Assembly (NCBI GenBank): GCA_002440975.1
Contig: DJWN01000111.1
Location: forward strand, 2,223-13,558
Length of the DNA: 11,336 bases
DNA from: Bacteroidales bacterium UBA6229
GTDB taxonomy: Bacteria; Bacteroidota; Bacteroidia; Bacteroidales; F082
Direction of reading: 5' to 3'
This document shows positions 1-5,031 of the stretch, in pieces. The notes under the pieces are model-generated. The model was not told the origin of the DNA. It made no database searches and saw only the letters and a list, made by a program, of their open reading frames with translations. Made by a program: the position numbers and the translations under genes. Position 1 is the first letter of the stretch, and each line of letters begins with the position of its first letter.

Positions 1-166
1 CTGGAAAACATTTTTGAGCTGCTTCGCCTACCTCATAGCCCAAATTAAAAATATACTGCTGGTTTTCGGAGACGGTGTCTTTAAGATCGGGCAGGTTGAA
101 ATGCAAGAAAAGCGATTTGTGGCAGTTGGTGCCTCTTACAAAGGAAGATTTGGATATGGTGGCCAT
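1..166 (-). CDS. DUF2779 / PD-(D/E)XK-like protein, 5' end only (partial at left edge)
   Basis: Reading the minus strand from the ATG at 166 gives 55 uninterrupted codons that run off the left edge. The product begins MATISKSSFVRGTNCHKSLF and continues with a segment containing YIFNLGYEVGEAAQKCFP. This resembles the N-terminus of DUF2779 proteins, which typically begin SKSxFxxGxxCxKxLWL and then have a conserved G-x-E-V-G-E-x-A-x-x-x-F-P stretch. These proteins usually carry a Cas4/RecB-like PD-(D/E)XK nuclease fold further on, which is outside this window, so the catalytic residues cannot be judged. The gene is divergent from the large operon. A perfect TATCTTTG -7 box lies just upstream at 190-183, which supports this start. 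The family assignment is from memory of the motif; the reading frame itself is clear. Confidence 0.72.
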   Translation of the reverse strand, partial: MATISKSSFVRGTNCHKSLFLHFNLPDLKDTVSENQQYIFNLGYEVGEAAQKCFP

Positions 167-182
167 TGGATAAGTGTTTTGA

Positions 183-190
183 CAAAGATA
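183..190 (-). promoter_or_regulatory. Bacteroidota -7 promoter box for the left-edge gene
   Basis: On the minus strand this reads TATCTTTG, a perfect match to the Bacteroidota -7 consensus TAnnTTTG. It lies about 17 bases before the ATG at 166, leaving a short leader. I see no convincing TTG at the -33 distance, so the call rests on one box. Confidence 0.45.
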
Positions 191-233
191 GGAAATAGGG
201 GTGACATTAAGTGACGGAGGAAGTGGAGTACGA

Positions 234-394
234 GTTGACTGAATTTAGCGAAGGGGTGCAAGGTAGTTAGAAGACTACACCGAGCTTCGTAATCAGCGAA
301 GTGCTGGTGATGCCTCGCAGGCAGATGTAAGAATCAGTTAATCAATAGTATATAATGAAGTGATCAGAATAATTATTTTCTGCTCACTTTTTTT
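234..394 (+). ncRNA. candidate structured RNA: multi-helix fold followed by intrinsic terminator
   Basis: No convincing ORF covers this stretch, but it folds compactly. A closing helix pairs 235-242 with 334-341 (8 bp, one G-U). Inside it are three consecutive hairpins. The first is long and irregular (248-253/285-290, 255-257/279-281, 263-267/274-278). The second is ATCAGC 292-297 with GCTGGT 303-308, loop GAAGT. The third is TGCCT 311-315 with AGGCA 319-323, loop CGC. A terminator-type hairpin follows at 358-394. The wobble pairs (237-339, 248-290, 293-307) are G-U only when the plus strand is transcribed, and the T-run is also on that strand. CTTCG at 285-289 can pair with either of two GCGAAG copies (248-253 or 296-301), so a switch is possible. 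It could be a small RNA, a riboswitch-like leader of the operon, or a decayed mobile element. I do not recognise a known class and see no clear promoter for it. Confidence 0.4.
358..394 (+). terminator. intrinsic terminator-like hairpin before the operon promoter
   Basis: AAGTGA (358-363) pairs with TCACTT (384-389), and CAGAA (365-369) with TTCTG (378-382), separated by one T/C mismatch; the loop is A/T-rich. A run of seven T follows at 388-394. The T-run makes it functional for plus-strand transcripts only, and no plus-strand protein gene lies to its left in the window. It is therefore either the end of the candidate RNA or an attenuator. Confidence 0.6.
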
Positions 395-403
395 GTTAAA
401 TAA

Positions 404-436
404 TTTGGATTTATGAACATATGTTCATTATTTTCG
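404..436 (+). promoter_or_regulatory. predicted promoter of the 15-gene operon
   Basis: TTTG at 404-407 matches the Bacteroidota -33 element. After a 21-base spacer, TATTTTCG at 429-436 matches the -7 consensus TAnnTTTG except at one position. Transcription would start near 440-443, giving a leader of less than 20 bases before the ATG at 459. The first operator palindrome fills the spacer between the two boxes, which suggests control by occlusion. Confidence 0.5.
413..428. promoter_or_regulatory. operator palindrome 1 (ATGAACATATGTTCAT)
   Basis: This is a perfect 16-bp inverted repeat, identical on both strands. It lies in the spacer of the predicted promoter. A second near-copy sits 27 bp downstream, centre to centre. 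A dimeric repressor or activator site is likely, and the DUF134 protein encoded next is the obvious candidate ligand (inference from position). Confidence 0.65.
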
Positions 437-439
437 CAA

Positions 440-455
440 ACGAACATATGCTCAT
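440..455. promoter_or_regulatory. operator palindrome 2 (ACGAACATATGCTCAT)
   Basis: It matches operator 1 at 14 of 16 positions, with the core GAACATATG intact. It covers the predicted transcription start and ends three bases before the start codon at 459. Two matching sites about 27 bp apart, centre to centre, suggest cooperative binding of two dimers. The two differences from site 1 make it the weaker half of the pair. Confidence 0.55.
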
Positions 456-458
456 AAT

Positions 459-902
459 ATGCCACGATTTAAAACACCCCGTAAACTAAGTGCAATGCCT
501 GCCGTAAAAGGTTTCAGGCCATACGGACCTGAGTTGGATAAAAATGCAGAAGCCGTTGTTTTGCACTTCGAGGAGTATGAAGCCTTTAAAATGTGCGATT
601 ACGATAACCTCAATCATCTGGCTGCGGCAAAATTAATGCAGGTTTCTCGTCCAACCTTTACCCGTATTTATGCTTCAGCGCGTAATAAAATTGCCCTTTC
701 AATGGCAGAAGGACGACCTTTGGAGATAGAAGGTGGTGAGGTATATTTTGAGAGTAACTGGCTGCAGTGTTTGTTATGTGGAAGTTATTTTAATCAGCCA
801 CATCCTGAGGAAGTTGCAGAGGATTGTCCGCTTTGTGGTCATCATCAAATTCAACAAATTGAGCAGCTCGATTTTACAAACTTGCAATACGATAGCTTAT
901 GA
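459..902 (+). CDS. DUF134 family DNA-binding regulator with C-terminal zinc ribbon
   Basis: The 147-residue product matches the DUF134 family (PF02001) of predicted DNA-binding proteins common in archaea and anaerobic bacteria. It starts MPRFKTPRKL, has the family segment KGFRPYG (17-23), and a sigma-70 region 4-like helix-turn-helix at about 50-78 (LNHLAAAKLMQVSRPTFTR). At the C-terminus C104, C107, C123 and C126 form a CxxC...CxxC zinc ribbon or other metal site. It is the first gene of the operon, and twin palindromes lie immediately upstream, so autoregulation and control of the operon are likely (inference). A metal or redox signal sensed through the ribbon is possible but not shown. Its stop overlaps the next start (ATGA). 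There is no Shine-Dalgarno sequence, as is usual in Bacteroidota. Confidence 0.85.
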   Translation: MPRFKTPRKLSAMPAVKGFRPYGPELDKNAEAVVLHFEEYEAFKMCDYDNLNHLAAAKLMQVSRPTFTRIYASARNKIALSMAEGRPLEIEGGEVYFESNWLQCLLCGSYFNQPHPEEVAEDCPLCGHHQIQQIEQLDFTNLQYDSL

Positions 903-1234
903 AAGTGGCCATAGCTTCAAAAGGAAATACGCTGGATCACTTGATTGATCTTCAATTCGGACATTGTGCCTTTTTTGTGATTTACGACAAGGACACCAAC
1001 GAATTGCAAATCAGGTCGAACCCTTTTAAAGAAGCAACTGAACAAGCTGGTATCAGAGCTGTGAAATGGCTGGCTTCCGAAGGGGTGAAATCTTTGATAG
1101 CAGGTGATTTCGGACCAAAAATACAACCATTGCTTGATCAGATGGGTATCCAACTAATTGTGATTCGAAAGCCTGAAACAAGCATACAACAAATTATAAA
1201 CCTTTTAAAACAAAAACATCATGCCAAAGCTTGA
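899..1234 (+). CDS. NifX/NifB-type cofactor-binding protein A (dinitrogenase Fe-Mo cofactor family)
   Basis: This 111-residue protein belongs to the small 'dinitrogenase iron-molybdenum cofactor biosynthesis' fold (PF02579), shared by NifX, the C-terminus of NifB and the Orange Protein. Diagnostic pieces are the first strand KVAIAS, the loop FGHC (20-23) followed by a hydrophobic strand, and the later GDFGPKIQPLLDQMGIQL turn-helix. Relatives more often have FGRA at 20-23. The Cys and His here could be ligands for a metal or cluster. The gene is translationally coupled to the regulator by a 4-base overlap, and its 3' end overlaps the next small gene by 14 bases. Its likely role is to bind or carry a metal-sulfur cofactor; the metal is unknown. 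Membership in nitrogen fixation is not supported, because no nif structural genes are here. Confidence 0.8.
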   Translation: MKVAIASKGNTLDHLIDLQFGHCAFFVIYDKDTNELQIRSNPFKEATEQAGIRAVKWLASEGVKSLIAGDFGPKIQPLLDQMGIQLIVIRKPETSIQQIINLLKQKHHAKA

Positions 1235-1412
1235 TCGTACTGGTCCTGAGGGCAAAGGGCCAAAAACTGGAAGAGGGCTCGGAAAGGGAAGGGAAGTGGA
1301 TGGTGACGAACTACGCGAGAAACTCGGGAAAGGACTCGGAAAACGCCGACACAGTGATTGTGCAGAAGGCGAAGGAAAAGGAAAAAGACTTAATTACAAT
1401 AAACCTAAATAA
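1221..1412 (+). CDS. DUF5320-type small Gly-rich protein (first copy)
   Basis: This 63-residue protein begins MPKLDRTGPEGKGPKTGRG, the N-terminal signature of the DUF5320 family (MPxxDxTGPxGxGPxTGR). After that it is charged and Gly/Lys-rich (LREKLGKGLGKRRH), has a single Cys (C47) and ends basic. It overlaps the end of NifX-like protein A by 14 bases in another frame. The signature and the match to the next gene show that it is real, not a shadow. DUF5320 genes recur beside NifX-type and Fe-S MinD ATPase genes in anaerobes. The function is unknown; a small scaffold or chaperone is only a guess. The codon run from 1320 on is A/G-rich and low in complexity, so the tail is probably disordered. 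Confidence 0.75.
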   Translation: MPKLDRTGPEGKGPKTGRGLGKGREVDGDELREKLGKGLGKRRHSDCAEGEGKGKRLNYNKPK

Positions 1413-1414
1413 AT

Positions 1415-1421
1415 AAGGAGG
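1415..1421 (+). promoter_or_regulatory. strong Shine-Dalgarno (AAGGAGG) before the second DUF5320 gene
   Basis: AAGGAGG lies five bases before the ATG at 1427. A full anti-SD match is uncommon in Bacteroidota and is not seen at the other starts in this window. It may mark high expression of this small protein, or a relic of transfer from an organism that relies on SD initiation. Confidence 0.75.
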
Positions 1422-1426
1422 TTATC

Positions 1427-1669
1427 ATGCCAGGATTTGATCAAACAGGACCCGAGGGTAAAGGCCCTCTTACAGGAAGTCAAAGAGGTCGTTGCGGGAA
1501 TGAGCAAGGCCAGCGGAATCGTCGTTATGGATTCAGAAGAGGATGGTTAGGCAATTCGGAACAATCCGATGATCCTAATCAGCTTCCGTTCCGTGGAGGA
1601 GGAAGAGGTTTCGGACAGCGATTTGGCGGCAGAGGCCGTGGTCAGCGGTTTAGAGGAGGTCAGGAGTAA
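1427..1669 (+). CDS. DUF5320-type small protein with RGG-rich tail (second copy)
   Basis: The 80-residue product begins MPGFDQTGPEGKGPLTGSQR, a close match to the preceding gene over the first 17 residues, so the two look like tandem paralogues that diverged after the signature. From about residue 28 it is very rich in Arg and Gly. The last 25 residues alternate RGG, GRG and QRF units, like RGG boxes in RNA-binding proteins, although such a role is not established for this family. It has one Cys (C23) and a predicted pI far above neutral. It has the only strong ribosome binding site seen in the operon, so it may be made in excess over its neighbours. Function unknown. Confidence 0.78.
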   Translation: MPGFDQTGPEGKGPLTGSQRGRCGNEQGQRNRRYGFRRGWLGNSEQSDDPNQLPFRGGGRGFGQRFGGRGRGQRFRGGQE

Positions 1670-1679
1670 TTTTTGAAAT

Positions 1680-1704
1680 GTCATTTTTTTAGATAAAAAG
1701 TGAC
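1680..1704 (+). repeat. A/T-rich hairpin in the only larger gap inside the operon
   Basis: GTCA plus TTTTT (1680-1688) pairs with AAAAA (1695-1699) and TGAC (1701-1704), with one bulged G. It has no following T-run, so it is not a good terminator. The 67-base gap between the DUF5320 and NifX-B genes holds nothing else I recognise. A role in mRNA processing or stability is possible. Confidence 0.3.
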
Positions 1705-1736
1705 TAAATAAATACCATAAACCCAAATTAAAACAG

Positions 1737-2108
1737 ATGAATAAACTAATTGCCATTCCAATGGCTGCAGGCAAATTGTCGGCCCATTTCGGACACTGCG
1801 AAGCTTTTGCTTTTGTAGATGTTAATGATAGTAAAATCGTAAAAGTCATCAGCTTCGATCCGCCTGAGCATCAGCCGGGAACTTATCCACGCTGGGTTGC
1901 TGCCCAGGGCGCAACAGATGTGCTGGCCGGTGGTATGGGGCCACAAGCGGTCGAACTTTTTAATCAGTTTGGAATCAATGTGTTCGTTGGGGCACCAGTA
2001 AAATCAGCAGAAGAGCTTGTGGATGATTTTCTGAATGATCGCCTGACGCTTTCTGCCAATTACTGCGATCACGACAGCGATGATCATCATCATGGACATC
2101 ACCACTAA
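1737..2108 (+). CDS. NifX/NifB-type cofactor-binding protein B with His-rich metal-binding tail
   Basis: The 123-residue protein has the same PF02579-type fold as its neighbours: first strand KLIAIPMAAGKLSAHFGHC with the FGHC loop at 18-21, and a GGMGPQAVELFNQFGINV segment. It adds a C-terminal tail, YCDHDSDDHHHGHHH (109-123), with seven His and four Asp. Such tails bind Ni, Zn, Cu or Co in metallochaperones such as HypB and SlyD. With a ZIP transporter two genes downstream, metal storage or delivery to the cofactor carrier is a good inference. The tail's codons also contain the start of the next gene in another frame. Compared with protein A, the region between the FGHC loop and the GMGP turn has an insert around DPPEHQPGTYPRW. 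Confidence 0.82.
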   Translation: MNKLIAIPMAAGKLSAHFGHCEAFAFVDVNDSKIVKVISFDPPEHQPGTYPRWVAAQGATDVLAGGMGPQAVELFNQFGINVFVGAPVKSAEELVDDFLNDRLTLSANYCDHDSDDHHHGHHH

Positions 2109-2955
2109 GCAAACGCTTCGCGACCATCGCTGTGTCGACTGTTTCAGAAGGGGTTACGAGCGTTTGTTGAGCAAACATCAGATCACTGATGAGGCTATTG
2201 AGCAAGCCGTTCGCGACCAACTGGAAGCGTATATTGAAGCCAATAGCCTGAGCAGCCCCGAAATGCAACAACAGCTTAGCTGGCATTTCAGTCGTTTAAC
2301 CGGCATTGCTGACCCTTTTGTAGAAGAGAAAAGGATCAGCAATAGTCAAGCCGACAACTTGTATCACGAATGGAAACCAAAGGTGAAACGGGCTGATAAT
2401 CCTGAATTGTTGACCTTGAGGCTGGCCATCGCCGGAAATATTATGGATTATGGGGCACATCAGCATTTTGATCTGGAACAAACCATCACTAAAGTTTTGG
2501 ACGCTGAGTTTGCGATTGATCATTCTGCAAAATTGCTTCGGGAGATAAAAAAGGCTGAAAAAGTATTGTATCTCTGCGATAATGCCGGCGAAATTTATTT
2601 TGATAAGTTGTTTATCGAAACCTTACAACATCCTGATTTAACAGCTGTTGTGCGTGGTTTTCCGTCATTGAATGATGTTACTATTCAGGACGCATTTCAG
2701 GCTGGTCTTCATGAGGTATGTAAGGTGATTGACAATGGCTCAGATGCTCCTTCCACCATTTTAAATGACTGTAGTCACGAGTTTTTAGAAGCTTTTCAGC
2801 AAGCTGATCTGATCATTTCAAAAGGACAGGGCAACCTCGAAGGTTTGCTGCCTGTTGCTGATGAACGGATGTACTTTTTACTGATGGCCAAATGTGATGT
2901 GATCGCTGATTTACTTGAAGTTAATAGAGGTGACATAATCGTATTCAATCCGTAG
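2092..2955 (+). CDS. DUF89 / ARMT1-like metal-dependent phosphatase family protein (AF1104-like)
   Basis: With the ATG at 2092 the product has 287 residues. An earlier in-frame ATG at 2080 would add MIII, is less plausible, and lies deeper in the upstream His-tail codons. Family marks of DUF89 (PF01937) are all present: CDNAGEIYFDKL (D163, N164, E167), RGFPSLND (188-195), DNGSD (214-218) and KGQGNLEG (244-251). The N-terminal HRCVDC (H12, C14, C17) is typical of the archaeal AF1104-like branch and may hold a metal. Characterised DUF89 proteins are Mn/Co/Ni-dependent phosphatases proposed to remove damaged phosphometabolites. Which substrate is used here is unknown. Inside a metal-cofactor operon it may instead dephosphorylate an intermediate. 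It overlaps the previous gene by 17 bases and is 6 bases from the next. Confidence 0.82.
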   Translation: MDITTKQTLRDHRCVDCFRRGYERLLSKHQITDEAIEQAVRDQLEAYIEANSLSSPEMQQQLSWHFSRLTGIADPFVEEKRISNSQADNLYHEWKPKVKRADNPELLTLRLAIAGNIMDYGAHQHFDLEQTITKVLDAEFAIDHSAKLLREIKKAEKVLYLCDNAGEIYFDKLFIETLQHPDLTAVVRGFPSLNDVTIQDAFQAGLHEVCKVIDNGSDAPSTILNDCSHEFLEAFQQADLIISKGQGNLEGLLPVADERMYFLLMAKCDVIADLLEVNRGDIIVFNP

Positions 2956-2961
2956 TAAATC

Positions 2962-3705
2962 ATGGAATTATTGTATGTAATAATAGCTTTGATTGCCGGC
3001 AGCGTGGGAAGTGTTGGTCTCGCTGCCCTGATGTTGCTTCTGCCCGATCGCAAACTCGACAATGTGGCTACCTTGCTAATGTACTTGGCAGGAGGAACCT
3101 TGCTGGGAGCTGCTTTTTTGGGGATGATGCCCAAAGGAATCAGCATGATTGGCGCACAACCGATGATGCTGGCCGTTTTGAGTGGGATCATGTTTTTCTT
3201 TTTGCTCGAAAAATTCATTCTTTGGCGCACCTGTGGCAATGCCGAATGCGAACGACACAAACATGCTGCTGTTCCTATCATCCTGATAGGTGATGCTTTT
3301 CACAACGCAATTGATGGCATTGTGATCGCAGCTTCTTTCCTTACCTCTTTTGAATTAGGTGTTTTTGCAACACTTTCAGTGATGATGCACGAAATCCCTC
3401 AGGAACTTGGCGATTTTGGTATTCTACTCAAAAGTGGTCTCTCCCGCAAGAAGGCCATCTGGTTCAATGTGCTTTCAGGAAGTACGGCTTTATTAACAGG
3501 TATAATTGCCTATTATACCCTTGAGGCTATGCAATCGCTTATTCCTTATGCATTGGCTTTGTCAGCAGCAAGTTTCTTGTATATCGCCCTGGCTGATCTG
3601 ATACCTGAGATGCACCGCAAATCTTCCGTAAAATCTTCTTTGATTCAATTCGGATTGATTTTGACGGGTATATTACTTATTTATATCATATTGATAATTA
3701 AATAG
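2962..3705 (+). CDS. ZIP family divalent-metal transporter
   Basis: The 247-residue protein is strongly hydrophobic, with about eight membrane segments (roughly 2-24, 36-56, 66-84, 105-128, 131-153, 163-184, 190-208, 224-246). The ZIP signature in helix IV is present as HNAIDG (114-119), and the helix V metal motif reads HEIPQELGD (143-151). Together these form the conserved binuclear transport site. The loop before helix IV is short and carries CGNAEC and HKH (about 92-101), a possible metal-sensing patch. ZIP proteins bring Zn, Fe, Mn or related ions into the cytoplasm; selectivity cannot be read from the sequence. Placed between NifX and Fe-S ATPase genes, it probably supplies the metal that the operon handles. 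Relatives are ZupT/GufA-like proteins of bacteria. Confidence 0.88.
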   Translation: MELLYVIIALIAGSVGSVGLAALMLLLPDRKLDNVATLLMYLAGGTLLGAAFLGMMPKGISMIGAQPMMLAVLSGIMFFFLLEKFILWRTCGNAECERHKHAAVPIILIGDAFHNAIDGIVIAASFLTSFELGVFATLSVMMHEIPQELGDFGILLKSGLSRKKAIWFNVLSGSTALLTGIIAYYTLEAMQSLIPYALALSAASFLYIALADLIPEMHRKSSVKSSLIQFGLILTGILLIYIILIIK

Positions 3706-3707
3706 CT

Positions 3708-4157
3708 ATGAAAGATACTAAAACGAAAGTCGGAATTATTATCTGCGACCGTTACAAGGGTTGTGCAGGTGGAAAATGCTTTAGGGCAGCTCAAAATCGT
3801 GAGGGTGCTTTTGCACGTTATCAGGATCAAGAACTGGAAATTGTTGGCTACACCAGTTGCGGCGGCTGTCCGGGTGGAAATATTGAGTATGCACCAGCCG
3901 AAATGAAAAAGAATGGTGCAACAGTGATTCATTTGGCAACAGGTTTTCTGGTGGGTTATCCGCCCTGTCCTTATATGGAATATTTCAAGCATTTTATTGA
4001 AGAGCAATACGGTATGGAAGTAGTTTTCGGAACTCATCCTATTCCGGAAAAGTATTATGTAATACATCAAAAGCTGAATACCTGGAATACACCCTTCCTG
4101 CAGGAAGCTATCCGGGAAAGCTTGCCAAATCAACAACTCAGACTGGCATATGACTAA
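3708..4157 (+). CDS. CGGC-domain protein (probable metal-binding)
   Basis: The 149-residue protein carries the CGGC domain (PF08821). It starts with the strand VGIIICDRYKGCAGGKC (C13, C19, C24), then has TSCGGCPGGN (C51, C54), and further on YPPCPY (C87). Six clustered Cys in an otherwise small alpha/beta protein suggest binding of a metal or Fe-S cluster, as proposed for this family from its conserved Cys and His. I know of no defined biochemical role. The gene starts 2 bases after the ZIP gene and overlaps the first MinD-type ATPase by 8 bases, so the three are made together. A role as carrier between importer and assembly ATPases is a guess from position. Confidence 0.82.
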   Translation: MKDTKTKVGIIICDRYKGCAGGKCFRAAQNREGAFARYQDQELEIVGYTSCGGCPGGNIEYAPAEMKKNGATVIHLATGFLVGYPPCPYMEYFKHFIEEQYGMEVVFGTHPIPEKYYVIHQKLNTWNTPFLQEAIRESLPNQQLRLAYD

Positions 4158-5031
4158 TACAGGCATTTTTAAATTGGCGATTGCCAGCGGGAAAGGCGGA
4201 ACAGGAAAAACACTGCTTTCGACAAATCTGGCCGATTATTTGGCCCAGAAGCAGGCTGTTTTACTGGCAGATATGGATGTGGAAGAACCCAATGATGCCT
4301 TGTTTTTTGATGCTGAAAATAAAGTGATTACACCGCAATACAAAATGATCCCTGATTGGCAAAGCGATCGTTGTACTTTATGTGGCGATTGCACCAGGCA
4401 TTGCAAATTTCATGCAGTGATCAGGTTGGGTGATTTTGTCATGGTTTTTAATGAGTTGTGCCACAGCTGTTATGCCTGTTCTGATCTTTGTCCGGAGCAG
4501 GCACTTCCGATGAAGCCTTATCGCATGGGCGAAACAAGTCATCAGCTGTTAAATCAACTTCAACTGGTCGAAAGCAGGCTGGATGTTGGTCAGGAGCAGG
4601 CTGTTCCGTTGATTTATGCCACCCAAAAATATATTCGTGAACTTGAAAACAAGCCGGCAATACAAATATTGGATTGTCCTCCCGGAACTTCTTGTCCGGT
4701 GGTGGCAGCAGTAGATGAAGCCGATTTCGTGCTGCTTGTAACAGAACCAACGCCATTTGGATTGAATGACCTGAAGCTGGCTGTCGATACGATGCGTCAG
4801 ATTGATAAAGCTTTTGCTGTGGTGATAAACCGGCAGGGAATGGGCGATGATGCGGTAGAAAACTGGTGCGAAAATGAAGGTGTTAAAATAGCTGCCCGCA
4901 TTCCATACGACAGGCAGTTGGCAGAGCAGTATGCTGCAGCAAAACTTGCCTGGCGCAAAAATACTGCCCTTAGAAAAGCTTTGGAAGAACTCGCTGTTTT
5001 GATACAGCAAAAACAAGTTCAGTATGCGTGA
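4150..5031 (+). CDS. MinD/Mrp-type P-loop ATPase with ferredoxin insertion (first of a pair)
   Basis: The 293-residue protein is a SIMIBI-class ATPase with a deviant Walker A, SGKGGTGKT (13-21), a following DMDVEEPN switch segment (41-48) and a Walker B-type LDCPPGTSCP (174-183). A 2x[4Fe-4S] ferredoxin is inserted at about 72-118: CTLCGDCTRHC (C75, C78, C81, C85) and CHSCYACSDLC (C104, C107, C110, C114). Such ATPases occur in adjacent pairs in anaerobes, for example beside the Orange Protein genes of Desulfovibrio, and are related to Mrp/NBP35 Fe-S carriers. The likely role is ATP-driven cluster assembly or electron delivery in the cytoplasm. Both ends overlap neighbours by 8 bases, implying translational coupling. 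The partner is the next gene, and a heterodimer is likely. Confidence 0.9.
   Translation: MTNTGIFKLAIASGKGGTGKTLLSTNLADYLAQKQAVLLADMDVEEPNDALFFDAENKVITPQYKMIPDWQSDRCTLCGDCTRHCKFHAVIRLGDFVMVFNELCHSCYACSDLCPEQALPMKPYRMGETSHQLLNQLQLVESRLDVGQEQAVPLIYATQKYIRELENKPAIQILDCPPGTSCPVVAAVDEADFVLLVTEPTPFGLNDLKLAVDTMRQIDKAFAVVINRQGMGDDAVENWCENEGVKIAARIPYDRQLAEQYAAAKLAWRKNTALRKALEELAVLIQQKQVQYA

Noticed and set aside
14..214. 66-codon plus-strand frame at the left edge
   Set aside because: It has no promoter or RBS, shows no family resemblance, and is the shadow of the minus-strand DUF2779-like reading over most of its length.
234..341. tRNA or other known RNA gene
   Set aside because: There is no cloverleaf, T-loop or CCA end, and I could not match it to SRP, 5S, tmRNA, 6S or a known riboswitch class by eye.
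2796..3281. 161-codon minus-strand open frame
   Set aside because: It is the antisense shadow of the DUF89 and ZIP genes, which carry clear family motifs.
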